From positions 2,062,195 through 2,126,194 of the forward strand of contig AP017959.1 of the NCBI GenBank assembly GCA_002356215.1: 64,000 nucleotides of DNA, written 5' to 3'. Made by a program: the position numbers and the translations under genes. The DNA comes from [Synechococcus] sp. NIES-970. Its GTDB lineage: Bacteria > Cyanobacteriota > Cyanobacteriia > Cyanobacteriales > MRBY01. Under the pieces are notes generated by a model. It was not told the DNA's origin. It saw nothing but the letters and a program-made list of their open reading frames with translations, and did no database searches. Below, in pieces: positions 25,396-34,597 of this stretch (its first letter is position 1; every line of letters begins with the position of its first letter).

Positions 25396-26121
25396 TCAAA
25401 TCGCCCGCTGAATGGCTTTGGTTTGTAAATTCACAATTGCTTGAATCCCCGTTTCGGCCACATCCAGCATTTGGTTTAACTGAGTGCGGCTATAGCTGCC
25501 AGATTCCGCCGTGCCCTGCACTTCGATCAAATTTTTACCACCGATCATCACCACATTAAAATCTACATCCGCCGCCACATCTTCGAGATAATTCAGATCT
25601 AAGTAGGCTTGGCCTTCAATGAGTCCTACGGAAATCGCTGCCACCGGGGCAATAATCGGTGATTTTTCTAGAATCCCTTCTTGGGCTAAACGCTCGCAGG
25701 CGATCGCCAAACCCACATAGCCCCCTGTAATTGCTGTGGTGCGTGTGCCGCCATCTGCCTGGAGCACATCCGCATCAATGGTAATCGTTCGCTCCCCCAG
25801 GCCTGTCAAATCTAGGGCTGCCCGTAAGCTGCGCCCGATAAGTCGTTGAATTTCTTGGGTACGTCCCGACAGTTTCATAAATTCCCGCCGCTGCCGTTCT
25901 GGTGTTGAACCAGGCATCATCCGATATTCTGCCGTGAGCCAGCCTTGACCACTATTGCGCAAAAAAGGTGGCACTCCTTCCTCTACGGAAACAGTACATA
26001 ATACCTTGGTATCACCACAGGTGGTGAGGACAGAGGCTTTAGCGAATTTTGTAAAATCTAGCTCAAAATGAAAAGGACGGAGTTGATCAAAGGAGCGAGC
26101 GTCAGGACGTTGCCAAGCCAT
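25396..26121 (-). CDS. rph: Ribonuclease PH
   Basis: This phosphorolytic exoribonuclease trims tRNA 3' ends. The 241 residues include the N-terminal [12 protein letters not shown], the phosphate-site region around [30 protein letters not shown], and the active-site stretch [21 protein letters not shown]. It ends normally after [11 protein letters not shown]. It sits 122 bases from tRNA-Lys on the same strand, with an inverted repeat between them. Confidence 0.96.
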   Translation of the reverse strand: MAWQRPDARSFDQLRPFHFELDFTKFAKASVLTTCGDTKVLCTVSVEEGVPPFLRNSGQGWLTAEYRMMPGSTPERQRREFMKLSGRTQEIQRLIGRSLRAALDLTGLGERTITIDADVLQADGGTRTTAITGGYVGLAIACERLAQEGILEKSPIIAPVAAISVGLIEGQAYLDLNYLEDVAADVDFNVVMIGGKNLIEVQGTAESGSYSRTQLNQMLDVAETGIQAIVNLQTKAIQRAI

Positions 26122-26193
26122 AGATAAAAATCAAAATTCAAACACCGCCTATCATACCCGAGGGTTGCGGCACAGCTGTGATGAACCCAAATG

Positions 26194-26232
26194 AAGAAGC
26201 CCCGCAAACATTTGTGAATTGCAGGGCTTCTT
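26194..26232 (-). terminator. Stem-loop downstream of tRNA-Lys
   Basis: AAGAAGCCCCGCAA and TTGCAGGGCTTCTT can form a 14-pair stem, with the single mismatch becoming G-U when read on the minus strand. The loop is 11 bases. The T-run after it is poor. The position, 12 bases past the tRNA 3' end, favours a terminator or processing hairpin for the tRNA transcript. Confidence 0.6.
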
Positions 26233-26243
26233 GTCTAAAAAAA

Positions 26244-26315
26244 TGGGTTGTCAGAGATTCGAACTCTGGACCGATCGGTTAAAAGCCGAGTGCTCTACCG
26301 CTGAGCTAACAACCC
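26244..26315 (-). tRNA. tRNA-Lys (anticodon TTT)
   Basis: Reading the minus strand, a 72-base cloverleaf can be drawn. The acceptor is GGGTTGT paired with ACAACCC, with A as discriminator. The D arm contains AGCTCAGCGGTAGAGC. The anticodon loop is CTTTTAA with anticodon TTT, and the T arm has GTTCGAATC. CCA is not encoded. Confidence 0.96.
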
Positions 26316-26574
26316 GTTGTGTTTTTCAACACAGTTATACAATGTAGCACTGTATTTTTAAAAGTGCAACACTTTTTTGGGTTTTTTGAAAAAAAAGCCT
26401 AGGATGTTGCCCCGGAGCAAAGCCTCCTTGTCAAGGCTAGGGGTTCTCCCTAGAATGAAAAGTAAGGGCGCTTGGCCCGAGTCATCCCCTTTAGTTAACG
26501 GATGCACAAGTTTTTTTAGACAATTTAATTCTAAAATTTTTGTCGTCTATCGTCGCAACGCTCAATAGGTTTCT

Positions 26575-26868
26575 ATGGCCCCTGCTCCCGGTATTCTCAA
26601 GGAACGCGATCGCCAAACGGTGCGTAAACCCTACCCGAACTTTAAGGTGATTGTGCTCAATGACGATTTTAATACCTTCGAGCATGTGGCCCATTGTCTC
26701 ATGACCTACATCCCCAAGATGACCGCGGATCTAGCTTGGAACCTCACCAATCAGGTGCACTTCGATGGTCAGGCAGTGGTCTGGACTGGCCCCCAAGAGC
26801 CGGCAGAACTTTACCATCAGCAGTTACGGCGGGAAGGGTTGACCATGGCGCCCCTTGAGGCAGCATAG
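26575..26868 (+). CDS. clpS: ATP-dependent Clp protease adaptor ClpS
   Basis: ClpS delivers N-degron substrates to the Clp ATPase (ClpC in cyanobacteria). The 97-residue protein has the family core: PNFKVIVLNDDFNTFEHVAHCL, where NDD binds the substrate N-terminus, then NQVHFDGQAVVWTG with the conserved His. It differs from textbook ClpS in the C-terminal half (QEPAELYHQQLRREGL), and cyanobacteria often have two ClpS versions, so this may be the divergent one. It abuts the DUF2103 gene (stop and ATG adjacent). Confidence 0.88.
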   Translation: MAPAPGILKERDRQTVRKPYPNFKVIVLNDDFNTFEHVAHCLMTYIPKMTADLAWNLTNQVHFDGQAVVWTGPQEPAELYHQQLRREGLTMAPLEAA

Positions 26869-27156
26869 ATGGCCGCAGAAGAGAAAGGTCGCCTTGTTTG
26901 GAACCATTCGACCCATATTGAGGGGTTGATTCCTGTGCTCAAAAAATTAGTTGATTGTGAAGGGATTCGCACCATTACCCCCGGTGCTTTGAGCCGAACT
27001 AGGGGGAATATCCCTAAGTTGAAGCTGCGGATTTCGGTACCACTCCAGGGAGGCTTTAAGGTCATTGCCCGCAAGGGAAAGTCAGTACAAGAGGTTTTTA
27101 TTGTGACGGATCTCGCACAGGAACAACTCCAAGCCGCGATCGCCACGGTACTCTAA
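26869..27156 (+). CDS. DUF2103-family small protein
   Basis: The 95-residue protein matches the DUF2103 (predicted metal-binding) pattern found in cyanobacteria and archaea. The HHSTHI-like segment reads NHSTHIEGLIPVLKKL, followed by IRTITPGALSRTRG and PLQGGFKVIARKGKSVQEVF. Function is unknown. Its ATG follows the clpS stop directly, so the two are co-translated; a link to protein or translation quality control is inferred from that. It ends in a short helix. Confidence 0.7.
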   Translation: MAAEEKGRLVWNHSTHIEGLIPVLKKLVDCEGIRTITPGALSRTRGNIPKLKLRISVPLQGGFKVIARKGKSVQEVFIVTDLAQEQLQAAIATVL

Positions 27157-27197
27157 GAAAATGCAAAAAAGCATTTTTTTAAAATCCTGGGAGTGCC

Positions 27198-28127
27198 ATG
27201 AAAAAGGTCTGTCTTGTTTTTAATCCGGTGTCTGGTGCTGGGAATGCAGCTGAGGAATTAGAGCAAATCCGTGCGCAATTATTGGATCAAGTAGACCTTG
27301 ATGTGCAATTTACTTCCCCAGAAGACAGTGCGGGGGCTTTGGCGAAACAGGCGATCGCCAATGGTGCAGAAATGATCATCGCCTCTGGGGGAGACGGCAC
27401 AATTTCCGCCGTGGCCGACACATTAATCCACAATGATATTCCCCTGGCCGTTATTCCTAGGGGAACAGCCAATGCCTTCGCTGCTGCCTTAGGTTTACCA
27501 ACAGCGATCGAGGAGGCATGCCAAGTGATTTTGCAAGGGGAACCCCAACAGATTGACTGCGCCACCTGCAATGATCAGCCGATGATCCTCCTGGCGGGGA
27601 TTGGCCTAGAAGCAAACACCATTGGCGAAACGGACCGCGACAGTAAGCAACGGTTTGGGTTTTTGGCTTATTTATCCACGGCGGTACAACAACTGCAAAA
27701 TTTACAGCCCTTTGAGGCAACCCTAGACTTTGGCGATCGCCAGGAGACCTTTCAAGAGGTTTTAGCAATTACCGTGGCGAATCTAGCTCCTAGCACTTCC
27801 ATTTTGGCACAGGGCACAGGACAAGTTTCGGCCCAGGATGCCCTGTTGGATGTCACCATTTTGACGAGGGCCGATGAAGGGGAAGTTTTAGGGGTATTAA
27901 GTGCATCCTATGAGTTATTCCAAGCCGCGCTCCAAGCAAATCCTGCAGAGCATCCTCAGATCCAATCCTGGCGCACCGCCCAGTTAACGGTCACTACCCC
28001 AGCGCCCCAAGGACTCTTGGTAGATGGAGAGCTGCTCGAACAAACGACTACAACACGATTTCAGGTGCTGCCCCGTAGCCTCTGGGTGCAGTTACCGATT
28101 GCTGAAGACATGGCTCCAGTAAGCTAA
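27198..28127 (+). CDS. Diacylglycerol/lipid kinase family protein (YegS/BmrU-like)
   Basis: The 309-residue protein has the DAGK catalytic fold. It begins VCLVFNPVSGAGNA; then ASGGDGTISAVADTLI is the nucleotide-binding GGDGT motif (about residues 62-70), and PRGTANAFAAALGLP follows near 95. The C-terminal domain ends with DGELLEQTT, also a family landmark. Substrates range from diacylglycerol to sphingoid bases and cannot be chosen here. It lies 41 bases after DUF2103. After it comes the 708-base gene-free interval. Confidence 0.88.
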   Translation: MKKVCLVFNPVSGAGNAAEELEQIRAQLLDQVDLDVQFTSPEDSAGALAKQAIANGAEMIIASGGDGTISAVADTLIHNDIPLAVIPRGTANAFAAALGLPTAIEEACQVILQGEPQQIDCATCNDQPMILLAGIGLEANTIGETDRDSKQRFGFLAYLSTAVQQLQNLQPFEATLDFGDRQETFQEVLAITVANLAPSTSILAQGTGQVSAQDALLDVTILTRADEGEVLGVLSASYELFQAALQANPAEHPQIQSWRTAQLTVTTPAPQGLLVDGELLEQTTTTRFQVLPRSLWVQLPIAEDMAPVS

Positions 28128-28835
28128 TTTCAGTAAACCCTGCTCCCCGGTGATGTTTCCTAGGCGATCATCTTTGCGCCCAGGCCTGCTTAGGGCGAGA
28201 AAAATTACATTTTCCCGAAAGAGACATGGGCTAAATCCCCAACAACAACATTCGTTGTTTTTGCACTAGAGCAACGATGGGCGTTAATTAAAACAAAATT
28301 TTCTCCCCCATAAACCACCTGGGCATCATTTATTTATTTCATACCATCAATGGGAGGGAATACTGACAACAGCGCTTTTTGAAATCCCGAAGGGAACATC
28401 TTTATGCAGTAGTTTAGAAATCACTCAAGTAGACAATTAAAATCAAACGTCTTCGTATTTATACTCAGAATATTGTCGAATTCAAAAAAAAATTATTTGT
28501 TTGATTGCCTACAAAAATGTGCGTTTAAATTTTTGTTTCTTTTTGTTGATTTTCCAAAATGTCCCTTGTGGGTGCAGAAAAGCCGAAGTTAGAATAGCGC
28601 ACATAGCACTGAATTAGTAGATGCTCAAGCTTTTATAGCAAAAGTCTTTAAGCTGTATTTTCTTTATCTTTTATTTACTTCTTTCTTGGTACTTAAGTAT
28701 TTAGTTTGGGTTCAAAAAATCAACGAATGGACGCTGATTTTTTAATAAAAATTTAATTTTTTCTTGGCGGTGGTCGCGCCAAACAAACTCAGCACAGAAA
28801 AGAATTTCTAAATCTCATTGGGGAGATTGACGTAA
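28128..28835 (+). other. 708-base gene-free AT-rich interval with operator-like dyad
   Basis: No supported ORF, tRNA or known RNA lies here. The stretch is clearly more AT-rich than its flanks and has no HIP1 site. A dyad TTGGCG-N7-CGCCAA lies at 28764-28782, 54 bases before the secreted-protein gene, and looks like an operator. Runs such as AAAAAAAAATTA near 28485 and TTTTTAATAAAAATTTAATTTTTT near 28740 are low complexity. GGGGAG about 15 bases before 28836 is a plausible ribosome site. Confidence 0.4.
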
Positions 28836-29903
28836 ATGAAAAAGCAATGGCGTCAAGTTTCTTTGTTGATCATCGTGGTGGGACTCCTGGGGATGCCAAA
28901 TAATGACGGCATTGCCCACAGTCCGACCAATCTTTTGACTACACCGGATGCAGAGAAGTCAGCAGGGCTGGAGTTCCTTGTCAGTGCATCGGAACTCGTT
29001 ATTTTGGGGGAAGTGATTGATATTCAATATCGCAATTCCCAACCTACCCGAGAGCAACCCCAAGGGCTTCCCCATACCTTTGTCACCTATAAGGTACAGG
29101 AAGTTCTCCGGGGAAAAGCACCGGGTGAAACGATTACATTGCGTGTGCCCGGTGGGGCCGATGGCAGTGGTGGTATTTATCTAGAAACCAATGCGCCGAT
29201 GTTTGCCCGTAGTCAGACAGATGTCCTTTTTTTGGAGGGCGGTGAAATGACAGGCTGTCCCCTTGTGAGTTGTGTGGATGGGCGTTTTCGGGTCGTTGGC
29301 GATCGCGTTTTCAATGGCTGGGGAATCCCCGTGGTTGAAGCAGGCGAGAGATTGCGAATTGGTGGCAGACCCCGCTTTGATCTCAATGTGATGGAATTAC
29401 CCCGGCCAGCCTTTGAGGTGCTTTTGAAGCAACCTGAAACCCAAAAATTAATCGAACAAGAAAGCCAAAGAACAGGTCAGAGCATCACCGAATTACAACG
29501 ACGTTACGAAACAGAAGCACCTGCTTCCTATCGTATTGGCTATGGTTTCCAGGGCACCCCTGCCCCCGGGGATAACTTCAATTTCTCTGAAGCAGAGCCC
29601 ATAGAAAGTTTCGGCCCCCCTTTAAGTGTGTCCGCTTTTACAACAGCAATTCGTCAATGGAATGAACGGGTACAGCCTCCGCAAACTTCAGTTTTATCAG
29701 TTGATCCAAATCAGTCGTTCAATGTCGCTGATCCTAAAGTAGATGGCGTTCAGGCGATCGCCGCACCAGAGCAGATGACTGAAGAAGAAAAAAATGATTC
29801 CCAAGCCCGGGAAGGCGAAACTCCAATCCGTGACATTACACCCAATCTACGAAATCCTTCTCTTCAGCCAATTTCTCCCGAATTAAGAAGAACATTGCCT
29901 TAA
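28836..29903 (+). CDS. Secreted protein of unknown function, partner of the metalloprotease
   Basis: The 355-residue protein has a signal peptide (MKKQWRQVSLLIIVVGLLGM...AHS). The mature N-terminal half (about 45-190) is a beta-rich domain: LVSASELVILGEVIDIQYRN, FVTYKVQEVLRGKAPGE and ITLRVPGGADGSGGIYLET, with a cysteine pair in GCPLVSC. The rest is polar, Pro/Gln-rich and probably disordered, with ITELQRRYE near 215. No family is recognised with confidence. It lies 34 bases upstream of the matrixin-like protease, so the two are one operon. A role as inhibitor, chaperone or substrate is possible but unproven. Confidence 0.65.
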   Translation: MKKQWRQVSLLIIVVGLLGMPNNDGIAHSPTNLLTTPDAEKSAGLEFLVSASELVILGEVIDIQYRNSQPTREQPQGLPHTFVTYKVQEVLRGKAPGETITLRVPGGADGSGGIYLETNAPMFARSQTDVLFLEGGEMTGCPLVSCVDGRFRVVGDRVFNGWGIPVVEAGERLRIGGRPRFDLNVMELPRPAFEVLLKQPETQKLIEQESQRTGQSITELQRRYETEAPASYRIGYGFQGTPAPGDNFNFSEAEPIESFGPPLSVSAFTTAIRQWNERVQPPQTSVLSVDPNQSFNVADPKVDGVQAIAAPEQMTEEEKNDSQAREGETPIRDITPNLRNPSLQPISPELRRTLP

Positions 29904-29937
29904 TCCAAACATTGTTAAAACTACGGGGACATTTGCC

Positions 29938-31062
29938 ATGAAGCTCAACACCATCTTTCAGCCCTCCTTGCTTGCGGCATCGGTCATTCTCTCTGCCTGT
30001 TTCGGCTTCTCAACACCAGCGACGGCCGCTTCTTGGTTGGAGTGCAACGGTGATAGCGGCAAAAAATTGCGGTGGGGCGGCAATTCGACCACTGCACGCA
30101 TCAACACGGTAAGCTTTCCGGCGGGTCATCTGCTGCAATCGGTCGAACGGGGCGTTAGTGCCACCAATAGGAATCCTTCTCCCTTCGTGATCAACACCAC
30201 AACAGAAACAGGCGGTGTGGGCAGTGGCAATGGCCAAAATGAAATTTACGCCAGTAGCATTTCACCCCCTGGAGTAGCCCGGATGCGCTACCACTGCTAC
30301 TGGTTATTTGGTTGGCATTATGGCTTGGATGAAGTAGATATCGTCCTCGACTCGTCCGACCGCTCTTGGACAACCTCCCAAAATAAAAGCGCCAATACAG
30401 TCTATACAGGTTCCCATTTACCCATTGATGCGGTGATTAACCATGAAGCTGGGCATTATCTAGGATTAATGCATGTGAATTGGGAATACAACGTGATGGG
30501 AGATTCGTGGCGCCATCACCATACGAATGGGGCAGTGGCAAAAACCTATTTTGGGGAAGATGCGTCCCATGGTTCCCGAGTCCTATATGGTGACCAGACT
30601 ACGAGTTTTAATGATGTTTCTGCTTCCCATTGGCGGCGCACCGGGGCAAGTGGTGAATACTCCAGTCATGGGCGGGTCAGAATTCGGAACAGCAACGATA
30701 CGGCGACCTTGAGTAGTATAACGATCGCCGGGGAACCGGGTTATCGAGTGAGCCGTGGTAGTACAGTACGGCCCGAGTTTACGCTCGAAAACAACGGTAA
30801 GCAAACCCACAATAATGTGTCCTTCGGCATTTATGTTTCAACGAATGATTACATCAGTTACAGTGATATGCGCATTGGCGGCGGCACCTTTGGTTCTCTC
30901 CACCCGGCGGATGTTGCCACAACAACAATTCCGGTAACGATTCCAAATAATTTGACCCCGGGTCAGAACTATTGGCTAGGAATTATCGTGGACGAAAACA
31001 ATACGATCGCCGAAGTGGATGGTGCGAATAACCGGGCCTATATTCCGATTCGAGTGGAATAG
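29938..31062 (+). CDS. Secreted zinc metalloprotease (matrixin-like) with CARDB domain
   Basis: The 374-residue protein has a signal peptide cleaved near ATA-A (about residue 30). The catalytic part has the metzincin motif HEAGHYLGLMH with ligands H169, H173 and H179 and catalytic E170; M189 in NVMGDS is a candidate Met-turn. From about 260 to 374 it carries a CARDB-type adhesive beta-sandwich: STVRPEFTLENNGKQTHNN, YWLGIIVDENNTIAEVDGANN. Matrixins degrade extracellular proteins. The gene is downstream of the secreted protein at 28836 and shares its AT-rich leader. It ends 18 bases before a convergent gene. Confidence 0.85.
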   Translation: MKLNTIFQPSLLAASVILSACFGFSTPATAASWLECNGDSGKKLRWGGNSTTARINTVSFPAGHLLQSVERGVSATNRNPSPFVINTTTETGGVGSGNGQNEIYASSISPPGVARMRYHCYWLFGWHYGLDEVDIVLDSSDRSWTTSQNKSANTVYTGSHLPIDAVINHEAGHYLGLMHVNWEYNVMGDSWRHHHTNGAVAKTYFGEDASHGSRVLYGDQTTSFNDVSASHWRRTGASGEYSSHGRVRIRNSNDTATLSSITIAGEPGYRVSRGSTVRPEFTLENNGKQTHNNVSFGIYVSTNDYISYSDMRIGGGTFGSLHPADVATTTIPVTIPNNLTPGQNYWLGIIVDENNTIAEVDGANNRAYIPIRVE

Positions 31063-31080
31063 AAGTCTGGGAGGGATGGG

Positions 31081-32397
31081 CTATTGACCCTCGTTTAAGC
31101 GTCGGTCCCAATCTTCTGCTTCATCATCTCGGCCTTGGAGTTGCTGATCCAAGAGGTCTTGGTCGGTGCTGTAGGCGATCGCCTCTGGGGAAAGAATTTT
31201 TTGGTTGGCAAATTGCTGGGCGTAGGTGAGCTTTTGCTGCAGTTTTGGTTCTCCAGCGGCGAGGAGAGCGGCACGATCTTGGCGCGCGGCGTTACGCTGT
31301 TCTACCTTTTGGTTGCGGGTTTGGAGCCAGAAATAACGGCCCAGGGGAACCCCGAGAAAGGCGATCGCATAACCCAGCAGCACCGGATAGAGCACCTGCA
31401 CCAAGACCACTAAGCCGCCCACTTCCGCGACTAATTCTGCATCCCCAAGGAGTACTCCCAACATCAACGCCAGGATGAGATTCACGCCCCCGAGGGCGAT
31501 CGCCAAAAATTTCTGTCCCGTGGGGGCTTGGGTAAAGGTCCACCGCTGTTCTTCTAAATATTGGGGTACTGTGGCTTTGCGACGTTCTTGGGCTTTGACC
31601 TGCAATTCCGGGAAATAATAAACTAAATCCCCCGTAGGCGACACTTCCGGGTAGCCATTAAACCGCGCCAACACAGGCAACATATGGCTTTCCTCTTCGA
31701 GTTCCCTCGGAGTTAGTTCATCAAAGTAAGGAGTAAGTTGTTCAGCAATCACAGTTCCAGAATGGTTTTGGATCACCTGACCAATGGCCTGCCAGCGGCG
31801 CTCTTCTAAATTTGGATTCGGGTCGCCATCACCAAACAGGAACGAAAACACCGCCTCCAGGAAATTCATTTCTGGTTTATCTTTGACCCGGGCACTGCCA
31901 GCCGAATAATTACCATAGCGGCGGCGGCGGTAATAGTTGGGGCTAAACACCCGGAATAGATCCGGCCCCCACCAAATCAGCCAGGGCATATTAAAAGAGG
32001 AACTGCGGCGGCGGGAGTTATTGTCATTGTCCTGGCTACTAGCGGCAATCACCAAGGCGAGGATGGCGATCGTCATCAATACAATGGAGAGGATTAGGGC
32101 GACCCCAAAGGAAATACGAATTAGGAAAAAGACCACCTGCCAAAGTTGATCGAGCTTCTCCTGGAGACGGATTTTGAAATATTTGTTACGGAGGATGGTG
32201 CGAAAATTTTGGGGAAATTCAAAAACGACATCCCCCGTTTCTGCCACCTGGAGGTGTCCTCCCGCATCGGCGGCAAGGTTATAGAGTCCATTTTGGGCCA
32301 CATTAAGGTCTAAGCCTGCCTGGGTTGCCACTTCTCCGACAGTCACGCGGTATTGGAGGGTTTCGACGGCACGCATCAGTTGAGGCGAAAAGGTCAT
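31081..32397 (-). CDS. Conserved multi-pass membrane protein, unknown function
   Basis: The 438-residue protein starts with a winged-helix-like segment (ETLQYRVTVGEVATQAGLDL). A membrane segment follows at about 90-115, with a polar loop rich in Arg and Ser after it. A second stretch has the same helix-like module (LPVLARFNGYPEVSPTGDLVYYF), and two or three more helices lie at about 300-370. The C-terminus is Q/D/E-rich. The duplicated module near residues 10-65 and 215-275 suggests internal duplication. It is convergent with the metalloprotease gene and divergent from the TspO gene. Confidence 0.6.
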   Translation of the reverse strand: MTFSPQLMRAVETLQYRVTVGEVATQAGLDLNVAQNGLYNLAADAGGHLQVAETGDVVFEFPQNFRTILRNKYFKIRLQEKLDQLWQVVFFLIRISFGVALILSIVLMTIAILALVIAASSQDNDNNSRRRSSSFNMPWLIWWGPDLFRVFSPNYYRRRRYGNYSAGSARVKDKPEMNFLEAVFSFLFGDGDPNPNLEERRWQAIGQVIQNHSGTVIAEQLTPYFDELTPRELEEESHMLPVLARFNGYPEVSPTGDLVYYFPELQVKAQERRKATVPQYLEEQRWTFTQAPTGQKFLAIALGGVNLILALMLGVLLGDAELVAEVGGLVVLVQVLYPVLLGYAIAFLGVPLGRYFWLQTRNQKVEQRNAARQDRAALLAAGEPKLQQKLTYAQQFANQKILSPEAIAYSTDQDLLDQQLQGRDDEAEDWDRRLNEGQ

Positions 32398-32484
32398 GGT
32401 GATCCGATTCCTGAAAGGTTTTTGGAAAAAAATGCTTCCCTATACCAGTATAGAATTGGGTTGAAATTCTGGGGGGAGATGGAG

Positions 32485-32958
32485 ATGCTGGGGACAGGAT
32501 TATTAATTACCTTGGGGGCGATCGCCCTAGGGCTTGGGTTAAATCGCCTGATTCGCGCTGATCAACGGTGGTTTTTCCAGTTGCGCCGTCCGGCCTGGCT
32601 CACCTTTGAGGGCATTATTCCGGTGGTATGGACGAGCATTTTTATCTGCGGCATCATCTCGGCCAATTATGTATGGCACGCCGACCCCCAGGGGTTTCGC
32701 ACTTGGTTACTCATGGCGGGCTATGGCCTGTTAGAGCTAGTGATTTTGGCTTACACTCCGCTGATGTGCAAAACCCGCAGCTTGACGGTGGGTACCATCA
32801 TTGGGGCTGCGGGTTTTGTTGTAGGTTTGTTGTTGGCGATCGCCGTTTTGCCAATTTCACCAACAAGTTTCTGGTTACTCGTGCCTTTCTTGGCGTGGAG
32901 TCCCATTGGCACTTACATCACCTGGGAAATGATTTGGCTGAATCCCGGCAAAGGCTAA
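32485..32958 (+). CDS. TspO/MBR family membrane protein
   Basis: TspO proteins have five membrane helices and bind tetrapyrroles; in cyanobacteria they are tied to stress and pigment regulation. The chosen 157-residue form keeps the family landmarks RRPAWLTFEGIIPVVWTSIF (usually KP-W-PP-VF-PVW) and LVPFLAWSPIGTYITWEMIW near the end. An upstream in-frame start at 32353 would run back through the divergent gene's 5' end and is rejected. GGGGGGAG lies six bases before 32485; ATG 32479 is the alternative. It ends three bases before the convergent TPM gene. Confidence 0.75.
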   Translation: MLGTGLLITLGAIALGLGLNRLIRADQRWFFQLRRPAWLTFEGIIPVVWTSIFICGIISANYVWHADPQGFRTWLLMAGYGLLELVILAYTPLMCKTRSLTVGTIIGAAGFVVGLLLAIAVLPISPTSFWLLVPFLAWSPIGTYITWEMIWLNPGKG

Positions 32959-32961
32959 TCC

Positions 32962-33660
32962 CTAGCGCACATACCACCAATAGGTGGCCATGGGGATGAT
33001 CGTCGCCAGGAGCAGCAACACCACCACCCAGATGGTTGAACTGGTGGTTTTTGTATCTTCAGCTTTGGTAAAGGTACTTTCGATATTAATTTCGGCGATT
33101 TCTGGGGGGCCAGGATCCGCTTCCCCATTGAGGATGGCGCCGATGCGCGCTTCCGCATCTAAAAGGGCTTGGTTGTAAGCACTATTGCGCAATGGATAAC
33201 CCAGAGTTTCTCCGGTGATGCTTGCCGCTGTCTCCGGAGGAATCACATTTTGAAGATTTTCACCAATGGCGATCGCCACGTTGTTGGTGAGTACATCCAT
33301 CGCTACTACCACTTCATTGGCTCCCGCCTCTGGGGTCGGAAACCACTTCGCAAAGACTTTATCGGTAAACTCTTCCATGGTTTGACCATAATCTAAGCGA
33401 CGGATCGCCACAAAATGCAAACCTTTTCCTGTCGTTGCGGCCAGATCACTTAATTCTCGATTTAGACGTCCCTCATTGGCACGGCTAACCGCCTCGGCCT
33501 GATCCACCAACCAAACGGGCTGATCTGCTGTGGCGTAGGGCACATCATAGACACCAGTGGCCAGGGCAGAGGGCGTCACTCCCCCCATGGCTAACAGCAC
33601 CGCCGCCAGCCAGACCCCCAGTTTTTGCCACCATTGCAAGCTTTTGGGTTGAAATTTCAT
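32962..33660 (-). CDS. TPM-domain lumenal protein (Psb32/TLP18.3-like)
   Basis: The 232-residue protein has a signal peptide (KLGVWLAAVLLAMGGVTPSALA), a TPM domain at about 45-185 (WLVDQAEAVSRANEGRLNREL, then FATxWFPTPEAGANEVVVAMDV), and a C-terminal membrane helix with a short basic tail (WVVVLLLLATIIPM). In plants and Synechocystis this class (Psb32, TLP18.3) assists repair of photosystem II in the thylakoid lumen. That role is transferred by family. It is transcribed after a 229-base spacer that follows the psaL terminator. Confidence 0.75.
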   Translation of the reverse strand: MKFQPKSLQWWQKLGVWLAAVLLAMGGVTPSALATGVYDVPYATADQPVWLVDQAEAVSRANEGRLNRELSDLAATTGKGLHFVAIRRLDYGQTMEEFTDKVFAKWFPTPEAGANEVVVAMDVLTNNVAIAIGENLQNVIPPETAASITGETLGYPLRNSAYNQALLDAEARIGAILNGEADPGPPEIAEINIESTFTKAEDTKTTSSTIWVVVLLLLATIIPMATYWWYVR

Positions 33661-33769
33661 CTTAAAAACAAGTCCAAAAATTTAGGCATATCACTTTAAT
33701 TCAAGGATAAACTAAGGGCGATTACCACCGAAACCAATCTCCCCAAACCCCGAGACCTAAAAATACAAA

Positions 33770-33795
33770 AAACCCGGTGAAATTTCACCGGGTTT
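33770..33795 (-). terminator. Terminator of psaL
   Basis: AAACCCGGTGAAATTTCACCGGGTTT is a near-perfect stem with a loop of only a few bases. Read on the minus strand it is followed by TTTTGTATTTTT. It lies about 95 bases past the psaL stop. Confidence 0.8.
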
Positions 33796-33889
33796 CAACA
33801 ACAAACTCAACTGACTAGATTTACCAAATTTTATGATCCACAAAGGCCACAAGTGACTTGAGGACCATGGCCATGCACTCAAAAATTTT

Positions 33890-34348
33890 CTAGAGGGTGT
33901 ACATCATCGGCATAGCGATACAGAGACCATAGGCCACGAGAGCACCACCACAACCACCGATGAGAAAGCCAGCCGCGAATTCGCTCCAGCCTTCCTTTGT
34001 ACCAAGATTCTCGGGGGGATTTGGCGTCGTCAAGGTTGCCGTTGGTGTGCTTACGCCTGCGCTGCCATAGAGAGACAAAGCAAGAGTCAGCAGAGAAACT
34101 AAAGCCACCGTAGATAATAGACCCGCAACCCCAGCAAAATCAGCATTCCGCAGGGGGCCAAGAAGGGCAAAGGGGCCATAGAGGAAATAGCCATGGGCCA
34201 TGCCGACTTCTAAACCCCGGCGTTGGGCCGAAAGCCCGGGACGATAGCCAGGCAGATTATTAATAAAAGCTTTACTAAAGGCAGAGGCATTGATTGGTGT
34301 TGCGAGGTTCCCGACTTGGGGATCGCCACCATGTTGAATAACGTCCAT
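33890..34348 (-). CDS. psaL: Photosystem I reaction centre subunit XI
   Basis: PsaL holds cyanobacterial photosystem I monomers together as trimers. The 152-residue protein has the N-terminal GDPQVGNLATPINASAF, then the conserved NNLPGYRPGLSAQRRGLEVGMAHGYFLYGPF and three membrane helices. GAGAGGAG lies upstream of the ATG on the minus strand. psaI is divergent, 249 bases upstream. In Synechocystis the two genes are adjacent and co-directional. The divergent order here is reported for Synechococcus sp. PCC 7002 (recollection). Confidence 0.96.
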   Translation of the reverse strand: MDVIQHGGDPQVGNLATPINASAFSKAFINNLPGYRPGLSAQRRGLEVGMAHGYFLYGPFALLGPLRNADFAGVAGLLSTVALVSLLTLALSLYGSAGVSTPTATLTTPNPPENLGTKEGWSEFAAGFLIGGCGGALVAYGLCIAMPMMYTL

Positions 34349-34597
34349 TGAATGTTTAAGCTCCTCTCAAAACAAACTTACAAATTAAGTTTCAGGTAAA
34401 CACTTGTTAGGGATTATAAGAGATATCGCTAGATTTACAGGCTTTCTTAGTATTTGGCAACATTTAGCCCCAGTCCTGGGAATTGGCGGCATTTATGTTA
34501 AGAATCGTAATGTCTCGGCGATCGCCTAGGCCCTAGCAGTAATATCCGAGGTATTGTGAAATTCCATTTGTTAATAGCATTTAGGAAAGATTTAAAT

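Noticed and set aside
34349-34470. HLR1-like (RpaB) box upstream of psaL
   Set aside because: TTACAAA is present once, but the second repeat at the required two-base spacing is missing, so I do not call the site.
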